From NCBI RefSeq assembly GCF_905171775.1, contig NC_053489.1, positions 327,394,089 to 327,458,088 on the forward strand: a stretch of 64,000 bases of DNA, written 5' to 3'. Source of the DNA: Rana temporaria (lineage: Eukaryota; Chordata; Amphibia; Anura; Ranidae). Under the pieces are notes generated by a model. That model was given only the letters and a program-made list of their open reading frames with translations. It did not search any database and had not been told where the DNA came from. The position numbers and the translations under genes were made by a program. Below are positions 9,460 through 20,306 of the stretch, piece after piece. Every line of letters starts with the position of its first letter. Within the stretch, counting starts at the first letter, position 1.

Positions 9460-10976
9460 AGCACATTTTGATTTTATTACAGCACTCAGTCTTTTTGGGT
9501 ATGAGTCTATCAGCATGGCACATATTGACTTGGCAATATTTGCCCACTCTTCTTTGCAAAAACACTCCAAATCTGTCAGATTGTGAGGGCATCTCCTGTG
9601 CACAGTCCTCTTCAGATCACCCCACAGATGTTCAATTAGATTCAGGTCTGGGCTCTGGCTGGGCCATTCCAAAACTTTAAAGTGATTGTAATGCTTCTTT
9701 TTTTTTTTTTTTTTAAATAACAAACATGTCATACTTACCTCCACTGTGCAGTTTGTTTTTCACAGAGTGGCCCCAATCCTCAACTTCTGGGGTCCCCTGG
9801 CAGCACTGGTAGCTCCTCCCCGCATTGTATAACCCCCTAGAAGAAGCGCTCTCCCAGGGGATTACCTTGTGGGTGCACTCCAGAGTCCAGCACCCGCGTC
9901 ATTGGATTTGATTGACAGCAGCGGGAGCCAATGGCTGCACTGCTATCAATCTATCCAATCAAGAGCCGAGACAACGGGCAGAGAGGAAGAGCACGTCTCC
10001 TGTGTGGGAATTACGGGGCTCAGGTGAGTAAAATGGGGGGGGGGGATGCTGGTCAGTGACAGAAGTTTTTTTACCTTAAAGCATAGAATGCATTAAGTTG
10101 AAAAAACATGAGGGTTTACAACCCCTTTAAGCTTCTGCTGGTGAAGCCATTCCTTTGTTGATTTGGATGTATGCTTTGGGTCATTGTCATGCTGAAAGAT
10201 GAAGTTCCTCTTCATGTTTAGCTTTCAAGCAGAAACCTGAAGATTTTGTGCCAATATTGACTTGTGTTTGGAACTGTTCATAATTCCCTCTACCTTAACT
10301 AAAGCCCATGTTCCACCTGAAGAAAAACAGCCCCAAAGCATAATGCTGCCACCACCATGCTTCACTGTGGTTATGGTGCTCTTTTTGTAATGTGTAGTGT
10401 TGTTTTTGCACCAAAAATATCTTTTGGAATTATGGCCAAAAAGTTCAACCTTTGTTTCATGAGACCATAACACATTTTCTCACATGCTATTGGGAGACTT
10501 CAGATGTGTTTTTGCAAAATTTAACCGGCTTGGATGTTTTTCTTCGTAAGAAAGGGCTTCCATCTTACCACTCTAGCCCATAGCCCAGACAGATATGGAA
10601 TACGGGAGACTGCTGTCACATGTACCACGCAGCCAGTACTTGCCATATACTCCTGCAGCTCCTTTGATGTTGCTGTAGGCCTCTTGGCAGCCTCCCTGAC
10701 CAGTTTTCTTCTCATCTTTTCATACATTTTGGAGGGACATCCAGTTCTTGGTAATGTCACTGTTGTGCCATATTTTCTCCACTTGATGATGACTGTCTTC
10801 ACTGTGTTCCATGGTATTTCTAATACCTTGAAAGTTATATTGTACCCTTGTGCTGACTGATACCTTTTAACAATGAGATCCCTCTGATGCTTTGAAAGCT
10901 TGCTGAAGACCATGGCTTTTGCTGTAGGATGTGAAAATGTCAGGGAAGACCTACTAGAACAGCTGAACTTTCCCAC
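9460..10976 (-). pseudogene. Tc1-like transposase, broken
   Basis: Tc1-like transposases bind the element ends through an N-terminal paired-like helix-turn-helix and cut DNA with a DDE catalytic domain. Three minus-strand pieces are visible. 10976-10521 carries the helix-turn-helix region (KLSKHQRDLIVKRYQ, then a GCPSK-like linker). 10473-10225 carries the first catalytic block ([11 protein letters not shown]) and [12 protein letters not shown]. 9683-9460 carries the end (WPSQSPDLNLIEHLW), which holds the third acidic residue. In the second piece the usual Asp of the DE(S/T)K motif reads His-Glu-Thr. The pieces are separated by frameshifts, stops and the insertion at 9681-10126, so no active protein can be made. 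Confidence 0.85.
9681..10126. mobile_element. TTAA-flanked element inside the Tc1 copy
   Basis: TTAA flanks the element on both sides (9677-9680 and 10127-10130), and the ends AGTGATTGTAATG and TTTACAACCCCT are imperfect inverted repeats. Removing it rejoins the Tc1 sequence (CCATTCCAAAACT to GCTTCTGCTGG). It shares an interior (AACATGTCATACTTACCT, GCACAGAG-type segments) with 31759-32242. The TTAA target suggests a piggyBac-type mechanism. Confidence 0.8.
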
Positions 10977-10978
10977 TT

Positions 10979-12005
10979 AATGACCAGACCATTTTTTGCA
11001 ATATGGCACTGCGTCGCTTTAACTGACAATTGCGCGGTTGTGTGACACTGTACCCAAACAAAATTGACGTCCTTTTTTCCCCACAAATAGAGCGTTCTGC
11101 TATTTGATCACCTCTGCCGTTTTTATTTTTTGCACTATAAACAAAAAAAGAGCGTCAATTTTGAAAAAGTTTAGGCCAATATGTATTCTTTTACATATTT
11201 TCGGTAAAAAAAAACGCAATAAGCGTATATTGATTGGTTTTGCGCAAAAGTTAAAGCACCTACAAAATAGGGGATAGTTTTATGGAATTTTTTTATGGTA
11301 TTTTTTGCTCCATATGAAACTTTGTTTTTATTTAAAAAATAAACACATTTTTAGTTTAGGCTAATATGTATTCTTCTACATATTTTTGGCAAAAATAAAA
11401 AACGCAATAAGCATATATTGATTGGTTTGAGCAAAAGTTATAGCGTCTACAAAATAGGGGATATATTTATGGCATTATTATTATTATTTTTACTAGTAAT
11501 GGCGATGATCTGCAATTTTTAGTGAGACTACGACATTGGGGCGTACAGTTCGGACACTTTTGACACTTTTTTGGGACCAGTGACCTTTATACAGCAATCA
11601 GAGCTAAAAATAGCCACTGATTACTGTATAAATGTCACTGGCAGGGAAGGGGTTAACACTAGGAGGCAATCAAGGGGTTAGGTGTGTTCCCTGGGAGTGT
11701 TTCTAACTGTGTGGGGGCTAAGCTGACTGGAGCAGGAGAGAGATCGCTGTTCCTAATCACTAGGAGCAGCAGATCTCTCTAGCTCCCGTCAGAACAGAGA
11801 TCTGTCTGTTTACATTGACAGATCCCTGTTCTGGCTCTCTTTCCCGCCAATTGCAAGTGGCCGGCAAACATTGCGGTCACCGGCCATGCGCATCGGGTCC
11901 CTGTCGTACGTGCGTGCACCTGCTATGGCTCCTTAAATGAGCCGACGTACACCTACAGTGATTTTTGGGAACGTACCGACCTGCCGCCATATAATGACGG
12001 CGGCT
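10979..12005. repeat. Long dispersed repeat, GGCACTGCGTCGCTTTAACTG family
   Basis: Shares extended blocks with 35319-36180 (TTTGGCACTGCGTTACATTAACTGAC, CCCAAACAAAATTGA, CACAAATAGAGC, then AGAGAGATC and CAGATCTCTCT) and with 1-250. Contains an internal duplication (AATATGTATTCTT...GCATATATTGATTGG near 11180-11250 and 11365-11430). No coding frame. Confidence 0.7.
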
Positions 12006-12167
12006 GGTCGGCACGTGGTTTATTAGAGGCACTTTGCTGAATCGTGGAGGAGTGCTGTTTTCCGGTGGAGCGAAGGATCAGGTGAGCATACAAAATTCTC
12101 TTCACCCCTAGACAAACGAGCAGCCTCACTGCATGAATTTTTTTTTGTGCCTGGAGTAGGGCTTTAA

Positions 12168-12936
12168 CCACTTCCTGCCAGCCGGCCGTCATATGACATC
12201 CTTGACTTTGAGCGGAGCTATCTGAATTATGCCTGCAGCTACAGGCATCATCCAGATATCAACTTTTCCAGCTGGCGATTCCCTACACCAAAAGAATAAG
12301 CATAGTGGCTGTTCAGTTGCTTGATCATTCTTACGGGTGGCAAGAGGGGACGTCCTCCCCTCCCACCACCCTCCGGTGCTTCTAGGTGAGTTGGAGACAG
12401 GATCCACCAGCCCTGGATCCGCCAGCCCTGGATATTTACCATAGAGATTTTCGGCAGGCCAGATGGTCGCCAGAGTCTCTATGATTGTTCGGAGGCAGGG
12501 TGCGATGTTATGATGTCACGCCCAGCCTCTGCATTCAAACAAACGTCACCGCCTTGGCAGGGAAGCCAGGATCGTTTTTTTTATTTTGATTTCAGGCTTC
12601 CCAGCCTAGAGGTGAGATGTGGGGTCTTATTGATCCCATATCTCACTGTAAAGGGGACCTGTCATGCCATATTCCTATTACAAAGGATGTTTACATTCCT
12701 TGTAATAGGAACAAAAGTGATCAACATTTTTTTTTTTTTAAGTGTCAAACTAAAAAAATAAAAGTTAAATGAACAATAAAAAATAAAAAGCAACGACCAC
12801 CATTGTATTCTCTAGGGTCTCTGCTAAAAAAAAAACATATATAATGATTGGGGGTTCTATGTAATTTTCTAGCAAAAAAAAATATGATTTTTACATGTAG
12901 GAGAGAAATGTCAGAATTGGCCTGGGTGGCAAGTGG
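12168..12936. mobile_element. TTAA-flanked element with CCACTT ends
   Basis: TTAA at 12164-12167 and 12937-12940 brackets short inverted ends (CCACTTCCTGCC and GGTGGCAAGTGG). It has no significant ORF. The TTAACCACTT start is shared with the element at 35319. Confidence 0.75.
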
Positions 12937-12959
12937 TTAAAGGAAAATAATCTGTGGCG

Positions 12960-13505
12960 TAGATTTCAAGCGATTGCTAAAATGTCCAGGGCTGGCCAGG
13001 CTAGTAAATTCACCACAAGAACTGACTGTTTAATACTAAAATACATTTCCAAGAACCTCAAAATTGCATGCATCTTCAATCAGAAAGTGATTGCACTAAT
13101 TAGGCATGCATAGGAGGTGTACAAGAAAAAAAAACCTTGCCATTGCACGTAAAGACAATGACCAGACCTTTTGGGACAAAGAGCTATGGACTGATGAATC
13201 AAAGATAGGGTTGTTTGGCCACAGTAAAAGTAGCCTCACAAACCGCACACAGCATTTCTGAAGCAGAACCTCATACCCAATGTGAAGCATGGTGAAGAAA
13301 TGTTATGATTTGGGGTTGTTTTGCTGCTTGAGGGCCTGAGCAGCTTACTGTCATAAAGCCATCTATGAATTCTGCAACTTATCAAAGTGAACTTAGTGAG
13401 GATGTGAGGACACCTGTCCAAAGGTTGAAGTCAAACTGCAAATTGATCATAGCCCAAAGTCCAAGAAAACAGTAATTTCTACCAAAAGTGACAATAGCAA
13501 CTTCT
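12960..13505 (+). pseudogene. Tc1-like transposase relic
   Basis: The plus strand near 13160-13350 translates, with stops and frameshifts, to a Tc1 catalytic block: DKELWTDESKIGLFG, then a MVKKCYDLGLFCCL-like segment equivalent to HGGGSVMVWGCF. No termini, third catalytic residue or continuous frame is visible. It is old and inactive. Confidence 0.65.
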
Positions 13506-13885
13506 GAGATCAAAGTTGTTTTTTTATTCTAGTAAATCACCTTTAACTGTATTCTGTATTCATGAGGATCTAATGTTTGCCTGTTGAAGTATGTGGAAGA
13601 AATTAACAGGTTTGTGGGGTGTATTCACGTTTTCACATTTTGTACTAAACTGGGTGCCAATTTTTGTTGCTTTATTGACATTGTCTACAGGTGTTCCAAA
13701 GAGTTTCTGTTCTTAACATTTTTAGTGCAAAGTAGATTTGCCTTTAGTAAATCAACCCCAATATGTTTTAAAATTACAATGGTATATTTGTTTATTTCTT
13801 ATAGTTTTTAATCTGTATATACTATAGTGTACACATTGTGAACCAACACAGTTATTTATTAATGAATATGCTTTTCTTTCTGCAG
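13506..13885. other. SVEP1 intron end
   Basis: Includes a short MITE remnant near 13715-13760 (GTGCAAAGTAGATTTGCC then TTTAGTAAATCAACCCC, cf. 8517 and 62300) and a pyrimidine-rich tract before the acceptor TTTCTTTCTGCAG. Confidence 0.6.
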
Positions 13886-16656
13886 AACAAAACTGGAATT
13901 GTGTTTGAGGATGAGGTTACTTATTCCTGCAAACCTGGATATGAACTAGTCGGCAACCCTAAAAGAGTATGTCAGTTTAACAAACAGTGGTACAGTGAGT
14001 CCGTACCAAGCTGTGTTCTACTTAGCTGTGAAAAACCACCACCTATTAAACATGGATATGTTAAAGGAGCAACTATAGATGTTGGTTCAAAAGTTGAATT
14101 TATGTGTGATGAGGGATATGAACTTATTGGAGATGCTAGTTGGACTTGCCAAAAAAATGGAAAGTGGGACAGAAAACAAGTGCCCACTTGTGTTCCATCA
14201 AAATGTGAAGATCCACCATTGTTACAAAACCAGCTGGTCTTACAAGAAATAACAAGTGAAATAGGAGTTGTGAAATTTTCTTGTAGAGAGGGCTATGTTC
14301 TGCAGGGCTCCTCTGTGTTGCGATGTTTGCCTTCTCAGCTCTGGAATGACACTTTTCCTGTGTGTAAACTTGTAGTCTGTCCCCAACCTCCAGATGTTGA
14401 TTTTGGAGACCCAAATTTTGAAGACCCAGAGTTAATGCCTACTTTTCATTACGGTAGCAAGGTGAATTATTCTTGTATGGATGGATTTTTACTTAAAGGA
14501 AAAGCTGCAATATCATGTAATGCAGATGGTATATGGAGTTCTGATCTTCCAAGCTGTGTTCCTGTAGAGTGTCCTCAACCAGATGAAATTCTTAATGGAA
14601 TTGTTGATGTTCAAGGACTTACTTTTCTCAGCTCGGTTCATTACACTTGCAAACCTGGGTTTGAATTAATGGGAAACACCAAATTGATCTGTGGAGCAGA
14701 TGGTCACTGGATTGGTGAGATACCAGTCTGTAAACCTATTAAATGCCCTCCAGCCAAGGAAATTCCAAATGGCAGAAGTTCCTCTCAAAGCCTTCATTTT
14801 GGACAAACTGTAACTTACTCATGTAACAAAGGATTTAGGCTTAAAGGACAGAATATTCTTACTTGTTTGGAAACAGGAGAATGGGATGCTATTACCCCTA
14901 ATTGTAAAGAGATATTCTGTGATCCTCCTGAAGCTATTGATAATGGATTTGTAGAAGGAGCTGACTATAGATATGGCGCTGTTATTATTTATAGTTGTAT
15001 GCCAGGATTTCAGCTGACTGGGCCTGCCATACAAACTTGTGAAGACTTGGGCTGGTCCAGTTCTGCTCCAATGTGCGTGCATACGGACTGTGGTCTGCCA
15101 CCCCATATTGACTTTGGTCAATATACTAAGGCTCAGGAATATATGTGGAATGAGGATTTAAAGAATGAAATGTTTGATGGTGCAATAACTACCCAAACTC
15201 CAAATGGCAATCGCTCAATGATCAATGAAGTCTCAGATTTCTTATATGGGACATATATCATATATACTTGTTATCATGGGTATGAAATTTTGGGTATACC
15301 ACTTTTAGCTTGTCAGGAGGATGGAACTTGGAATGGAAGTGCCCCTGTGTGTGCCCCTATAGAATGCAGCATACCAATAGCTCCTGTAAATGGCATGGTA
15401 CATTACACAGAAACAACCCTTGACAGCACTGCGCAATACAAATGCAATTCAGGGTATGAACTAATTGGATCAGATAAGAGCACATGCTTGTCTATCAGAA
15501 AATGGAGTAACGAAGTGCCTCAGTGTGCTATGATCTTATGTAAAGTACCCAACGTAATATTAAATGGATACACAGAAGCATTAAATTATTCATTTACTAG
15601 CGAAGTACATTATAAATGTGAGTTGGGCTTTAAATTACATGGACCAAGCAAAAGAACATGCCAAGAAAATAAACATTGGGATGGGGAGGAACCTATCTGC
15701 ATTCCTGTTTCCTGTGGGCAGCCGCCAGCACTGATAAATGGCCATGTTTTAGGAAAGGATTATAGTTATGGGAAAGATGTTGAATATGAGTGTCATGAAG
15801 GCTACATGCTTAAAGGAGACAAAAAGAAGACATGTCTTGAAAATGGACACTGGAGTGGAGTAATGCCATCTTGCACAGAGATTATATGTGAAAAGCCAAA
15901 TGCTTTGGATGATGGAGAAATAGCTGGAATGGAATACGGTGTTGGAAAACAAATACTTTTTAAATGCAATCAGGGGTATGACTTGAAAGGTGCATCATTG
16001 CTTACTTGTCAGGAAAATGGGACATGGGATGCTCGAAAACCCCTGTGTGAACCAATAGATTGCGGACCTCCAGAAGATATTTCACATGGTTTTCTTAACG
16101 GCTCAAGCTTTAGTTACAATCAACAAGTTCACTACGCATGTTTCTCTGGTTATGAGATACATGGAAGTGCAACACGACAGTGCTTAGCAAATGGTTTGTG
16201 GAGTGGAATTACCCCCACTTGTCTAGCTTGTGAATGCCCCAAACCTTCTATTCAAAATGCAGTGGTCATTGGAGAAGATTTTAGCTGTGGGCAGTTAATC
16301 AAATTTAAATGTAAAGATGGATTCAAGCTGCTTGGACCTTCTGAACTCAGCTGTCACTCAGCTGGAAAGTGGAGCTTGGGTTTTCCAGTCTGTGGTAAGG
16401 TCTCTTGTGGTACTCCACCCATTATTTCTCATGCCTTTGTTAATGGGAGCAGCTTAATTGCTGAGAATGCCATCTCATACAGCTGCGAGACTGGATATGT
16501 AATGCAAGGAATATCAGATCTCATCTGCACAGAAGAGGGGCAATGGAGTGGACTATATCCCAACTGTCAGTTGTTATCTTGTGGACCACCACCCAAACTT
16601 CCTAATACTTTTACAACCAGTGATTCTTATACCTACGGAAGCATTATGGAATACCG
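13886..16656 (+). CDS. svep1: SVEP1 giant exon with fourteen complete CCP modules
   Basis: This 2771-base exon is open throughout. It starts in phase 0 after TTTCTGCAG (AACAAAACTGG, continuing the module begun at 5964) and ends in phase 2 at CCG|GTAAGA. It encodes the second half of one CCP, fourteen whole CCPs (starts at SCEKPP, KCEDPP, VCPQPP, ECPQPD, KCPPAK, FCDPPE, DCGLPP, ECSIPI, LCKVPN, SCGQPP, ICEKPN, DCGPPE, ECPKPS, SCGTPP) and the first half of another (SCGPPP). The DCGLPPHIDFG module has an extra segment of about 40 residues (near 15115-15245) before its second Cys. That insert marks SVEP1 CCP21, which in mammals holds the integrin alpha9beta1 site. The ECPKPS module has two extra Cys. 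A single multi-CCP exon is a known feature of SVEP1. The upstream start of the track's frame (13838) is intronic and is not used. Confidence 0.96.
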
Positions 16657-17517
16657 GTAAGAATAGTATATACATAGATTATTTTTTATTTATTTTTTTA
16701 TGCCAGAAGGTAAAAAAATATATAAAAAACTTGACTTTCATTACATATAAAAAATGATGGACTCATTTAAAGGGCAGCGATATGGCCAACACTGCACAAA
16801 CACTGCACATTTACACAAATGCTATCTGCTCCAGAACTGTGAAGCTGGCAGAGTAGAATAAAAATACTAAATGTTGTATAGCTGGGTGTAGAGAGCAGTC
16901 ATGTGACCTCCAATCACAGAGCTATGACTGCTCTGTTAAACAAAGAGAACTATGTTGTGCTTTACTGACTACATACCCCTGCTTCTTGATTTTTATAAAT
17001 GAGGGGAGCTGTGGTTTACGTGCATAGTCTTTTATGATCCACATAACTAAAGTAGTGCATTTAGAAACTGATCTTGAGCGTTTTTATTTGCATAACACAA
17101 ATATGCTTGGCAGGGCTGTACTTAGATATTATGTTGCCCAAAGGAATACCTAAATAATTAAGCCCTTTTCCAGAAGCACTGCCTTATTGTATTATGCAAT
17201 AATTTTTGTAAAAATAAATACTAAAACGTTCCAGAAGATGAAGCAGGGTATCTACTTTAAATTCACAGCTACTTTTTAACCGCATGGAACAACAAATAAG
17301 AGACAAAAAAAATCTTGTTTCTTGACCTGTAATAAGTCATTTTACTACTTCGAACATCTCCTGCATTCACAAGGTGTATATGCAAATAGCAAATGAAAAA
17401 TATACCATGCTAACACATATAGAACAATATTAATATACAAAGTAAAAAGCTGCAGCTTTGCTGTGAGATACAAACCAAGAATAACAAATAAAACCAAAAG
17501 AGCTGTGCTAACCTTAA
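16657..17517. other. SVEP1 intron, unassigned
   Basis: AT-rich intronic sequence, no gene or clear element. A block at 16780-16960 may be an old repeat. Confidence 0.5.
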
Positions 17518-18030
17518 AGTGGGGGTTCACCCAAAAATCAACTTTCTGCCATTAGATCCAGCATACTGCTGACATCTGCAGTATGCTGTTTTTTTTTGTA
17601 CTTATCGTTTTATCAGCTTTTGTTATCCGGCTCCGAGCGGGGATTCCTTCTGGGTATAGGCGTTCCTGCAGGGAATAGGCGTTCCTAAGCCAAGCGAAGT
17701 TGATTGACGGGCTGCTAAAGCGCGTCACGCCTTCCGAAAATACTCGAGTGTTTACGGCGCCTGCGCAGTCAGCTCTACACCGCAGGTGCAGGCGCCGTAA
17801 ACACCCGAGTGTGACTTTGGGTATTTTCGGAAGGCGTGACGTGCTTTGGCAGCCCGTCAATCAACTCCGCTTGGCTTAGGAATGCCTATTCCCTGCAGAA
17901 ATCCCCGCTCGGATACCGGATAACAACGGCTGATAAACGATAAGTTCAACAAAAAAAAACAGCATACTGCAGATGTCAGCAGTATGCTGGATCTAATGGC
18001 AGAAAGTTGATTTTTGGGTGAACCTCCGCT
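17518..18030. mobile_element. TTAA-flanked foldback element, nearly full-length palindrome
   Basis: TTAA lies on both sides (17514-17517 and 18031-18034). The left half, from AGTGGGGGTTCACCC through GGCGCCTGCGC near 17765, is matched in reverse by the right half ending GGGTGAACCTCCGCT. The two arms are about 240 bases each and there is only a short centre. The partial element at 63627-64000 begins the same way. No coding frame. Confidence 0.9.
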
Positions 18031-18034
18031 TTAA

Positions 18035-18612
18035 TATAATTATTATCTTAATACAATGTGCATAGACATAAATTGTGAATGATTAGTCCATATAGATCAT
18101 CAAATCCATCAAAGCGGAATGGGTATGTGTCTCTTTAAATGTTCCTTGTGATAATAATGTGAGTGTTGTCACACCACAACAAACAAATGCACCTCCACAA
18201 CATAAAAAACACGCTTACCAGATGACAAGCTTAGGGGAGCTTGTGGCTATAGCCCAGCGAAGGCCTTTGACCGGAGGGAGAATCTGATCTCAGCTCATGG
18301 CCGGATCACACTCCATGCGGGGTAAGCCAATCAGACGTCCTTATACTCTCATAGGGACCAAGGAGTGAGCTCCGCAATCAGTGGGCAAATAGACCAGGAT
18401 AACCCAAAAATAAATTGTATTTGTATGCAAATAGCTTGCTCTTCAGCTAAATAACTGATTGGTTTTGGAATTGGGGTCCAGAATGGGGTATTTGTGGCTA
18501 GCTTAAATTTTAGAGAGGGCATCGTATAGACACTTGGAACCAACTCAAGCAGCCTCAGTGAATGGCAGCTTGCATATCAGGTTTTGCACACATTTTACAA
18601 TTGACAACCTAA
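18035..18612. other. SVEP1 intron, unclassified repeat-like DNA
   Basis: No gene. Segments such as GACCGGAGGGAGAATCTGATCTCAGCTC look repeat-derived, but I cannot assign a family. The left limit of the L1 remnant lies near 18613. Confidence 0.4.
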
Positions 18613-18630
18613 ACAGTTAAAAGAGCTCGC

Positions 18631-20306
18631 TCATGAATAAGTTAGGGTCTTCGTTTTGTGTATTTCATCCAAGAGCGTAACCATCTCTTTTTGTCTCTCC
18701 CTTTGAATATGCGCTCCCATAGAAATTAACTCCCCTCGGTTAACGGCCTTATGGGCCTCCCATACAACTTGATCCGATACCCCTTCTGACACATTAATCT
18801 CAAAGTACTGTACTAATGTACGAGAGAGGGACTCCACATTCCTTTTATCATCCGAAATGGATTCATTCAATCTCCATGTTCTTTCCATGCTACCTGTTGA
18901 TACCGGGTTCACCGATAAGCTTATTGGGGCGTGGTCTGATATGGTGATTGATTCAATAGATGAGGAATCTACACAACCTAAATAATATTGATCAATCAAT
19001 AACATATCAATCCTTGAATAGGTATTATGGGCCAAATCCACAAAGACCCGGCGTAACGGCGAATTTCTAATTACACTTCTAGTTACACTGCCTTAAAATT
19101 TCTACCTAAGTGCCCGATCCACAAAGCACTTACCTAGAAATTTCTGGCCGTGTAACTTAAATTCCGCCGGCGCAAGGCGTTCCTCATTTCATGGGGGCGA
19201 TTCCCATTTAAATGAGGCGCGCTCCCGCGCCGGCCGTACTGCACATGCTCGTGACGTCATTTTCCCGACGTGCATAGCGCGAAATTACGTTACGTCGGGC
19301 TTTGTGGATTGCGAAGGGTCAATAAAGTTGCGTCGGGAAAAAAAAAAGATACGGCGCGAAAAAAATAATTCAAATTCGAAAAAAAAAACGCGTCCCTAGA
19401 CAGAAGGGTCTGCTTTTACATGGTGTACTAACTTTACACCATGTAAAAGCAGCCATAATTTTGCGTATGCAACTTAATACTTACGGAGGAAAAAACGAAG
19501 CAGAAAATCTTTGTGGATCTCCGTACGTGCTAATTTGCATACCCGAGGCGGCATTTCGACACAAAATGCCCCCAGCGGCGGATGCGGTACTGCATCCTAA
19601 GATCCGGCAGTGTAATTCAATTACACATGCCGAATCTTCTCCCTAACTATGGAAAACATAGTTAGGACCAGGGATACGACGGAGTAACAGCAGTTACTCC
19701 GTAGTATCTCTTTTGAGGATTTGGCCCTATGTCTTTTGGAATAGTAGCTATAGTCCCTCTCTCGTCCATGCAGCACCCTCCAACTGTCCACCAAGTTCAG
19801 GGAACAGAGGCGTTTTTTCACACATCTTAATGCTCTGTATGATATTAAGGTTTTCCTCGTTGAGGTGTCTAAACTAGGGTCGAGGGTGATATTAAAGTCC
19901 CCTCCCATAATCAATAAACCTTTTTTAAATTTTTCTAAACTATCCAAAGTCTTTAATAAAAATGTAACTGTATTACTATTAGGGGCATAGATTGTGGCTA
20001 AAGTATAATACTGGCCCTAAATCTTGCCCTTAACAAAAAGGAACCGGCCCTCCGGGTCTTCCTGTGTTTCTATATTTATCCAAGGGCACTGTTTGTGTAT
20101 TGCTATTGTCACTCCTCTTGCCCTAGGGACAGGTAAAGGCGCATGGAACCACTGGTTATAAGGAAAAAGGGGCATACGAGGGGTGGTCCCTGACACAAAG
20201 TTCATCTCCTGCAAGAAAACGATCTCCGCCCTCATGTGGCGCAGTTCGTGCCACTCGAACCAAGACCTCTCACATTATGTGAGCTAATCTTCATTCTACT
20301 TGCCAT
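18631..20306 (-). pseudogene. LINE ORF2 endonuclease domain, broken
   Basis: LINE ORF2 carries an APE-like endonuclease that nicks target DNA and a reverse transcriptase. Reading leftward, the start near 20306 gives MASRMKISSHNVRGL, the typical first strand. After a frameshift near 20260 come HMRAEIVFLQEMN (metal-binding Glu), then a GGDFN motif (19947-19621 piece), and then the end of the domain (TYSRIDMLL and ISDHAPISL with the catalytic Asp-His) in 19025-18631. The Harbinger MITE at 19029-19727 sits exactly between the KRH and NTYSR codons. Joining across it with one TAT restores the frame. The reverse transcriptase is absent, so the copy is dead. Confidence 0.85.
19029..19727. mobile_element. 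Harbinger-type MITE, AGATTCAC family, copy 3, inside L1 ORF2
   Basis: The ends GGGCCAAATCCACAAAG and GAGGATTTGGCCC are inverted, with TAT on both flanks (19026-19028 and 19728-19730). The interior is CpG-rich with ACGTCGG-type motifs and complementary blocks (TTACATGGTGTACTAACTTTACACCATGTAA is a hairpin near 19416-19446). Confidence 0.88.

Larger units (their letters stand above)
9435..10980 (-). mobile_element. Tc1/mariner element, minus strand, interrupted
   Basis: The transposase reads on the minus strand from about 10976 down to 9460, and the element is split by a TTAA-flanked insertion at 9681-10126. Exact termini were not resolved. The flank composition suggests most of the transposase region is present, in degraded form. 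Confidence 0.8.

Noticed and set aside
13838..13885. Start codon and 16 codons upstream of the giant exon (MNQHSYLLMNMLFFLQ), which resemble a signal peptide.
   Set aside because: The stretch ends in a polypyrimidine tract and CAG, and the previous exon joins in phase at 13886. It is an intron in frame by chance.
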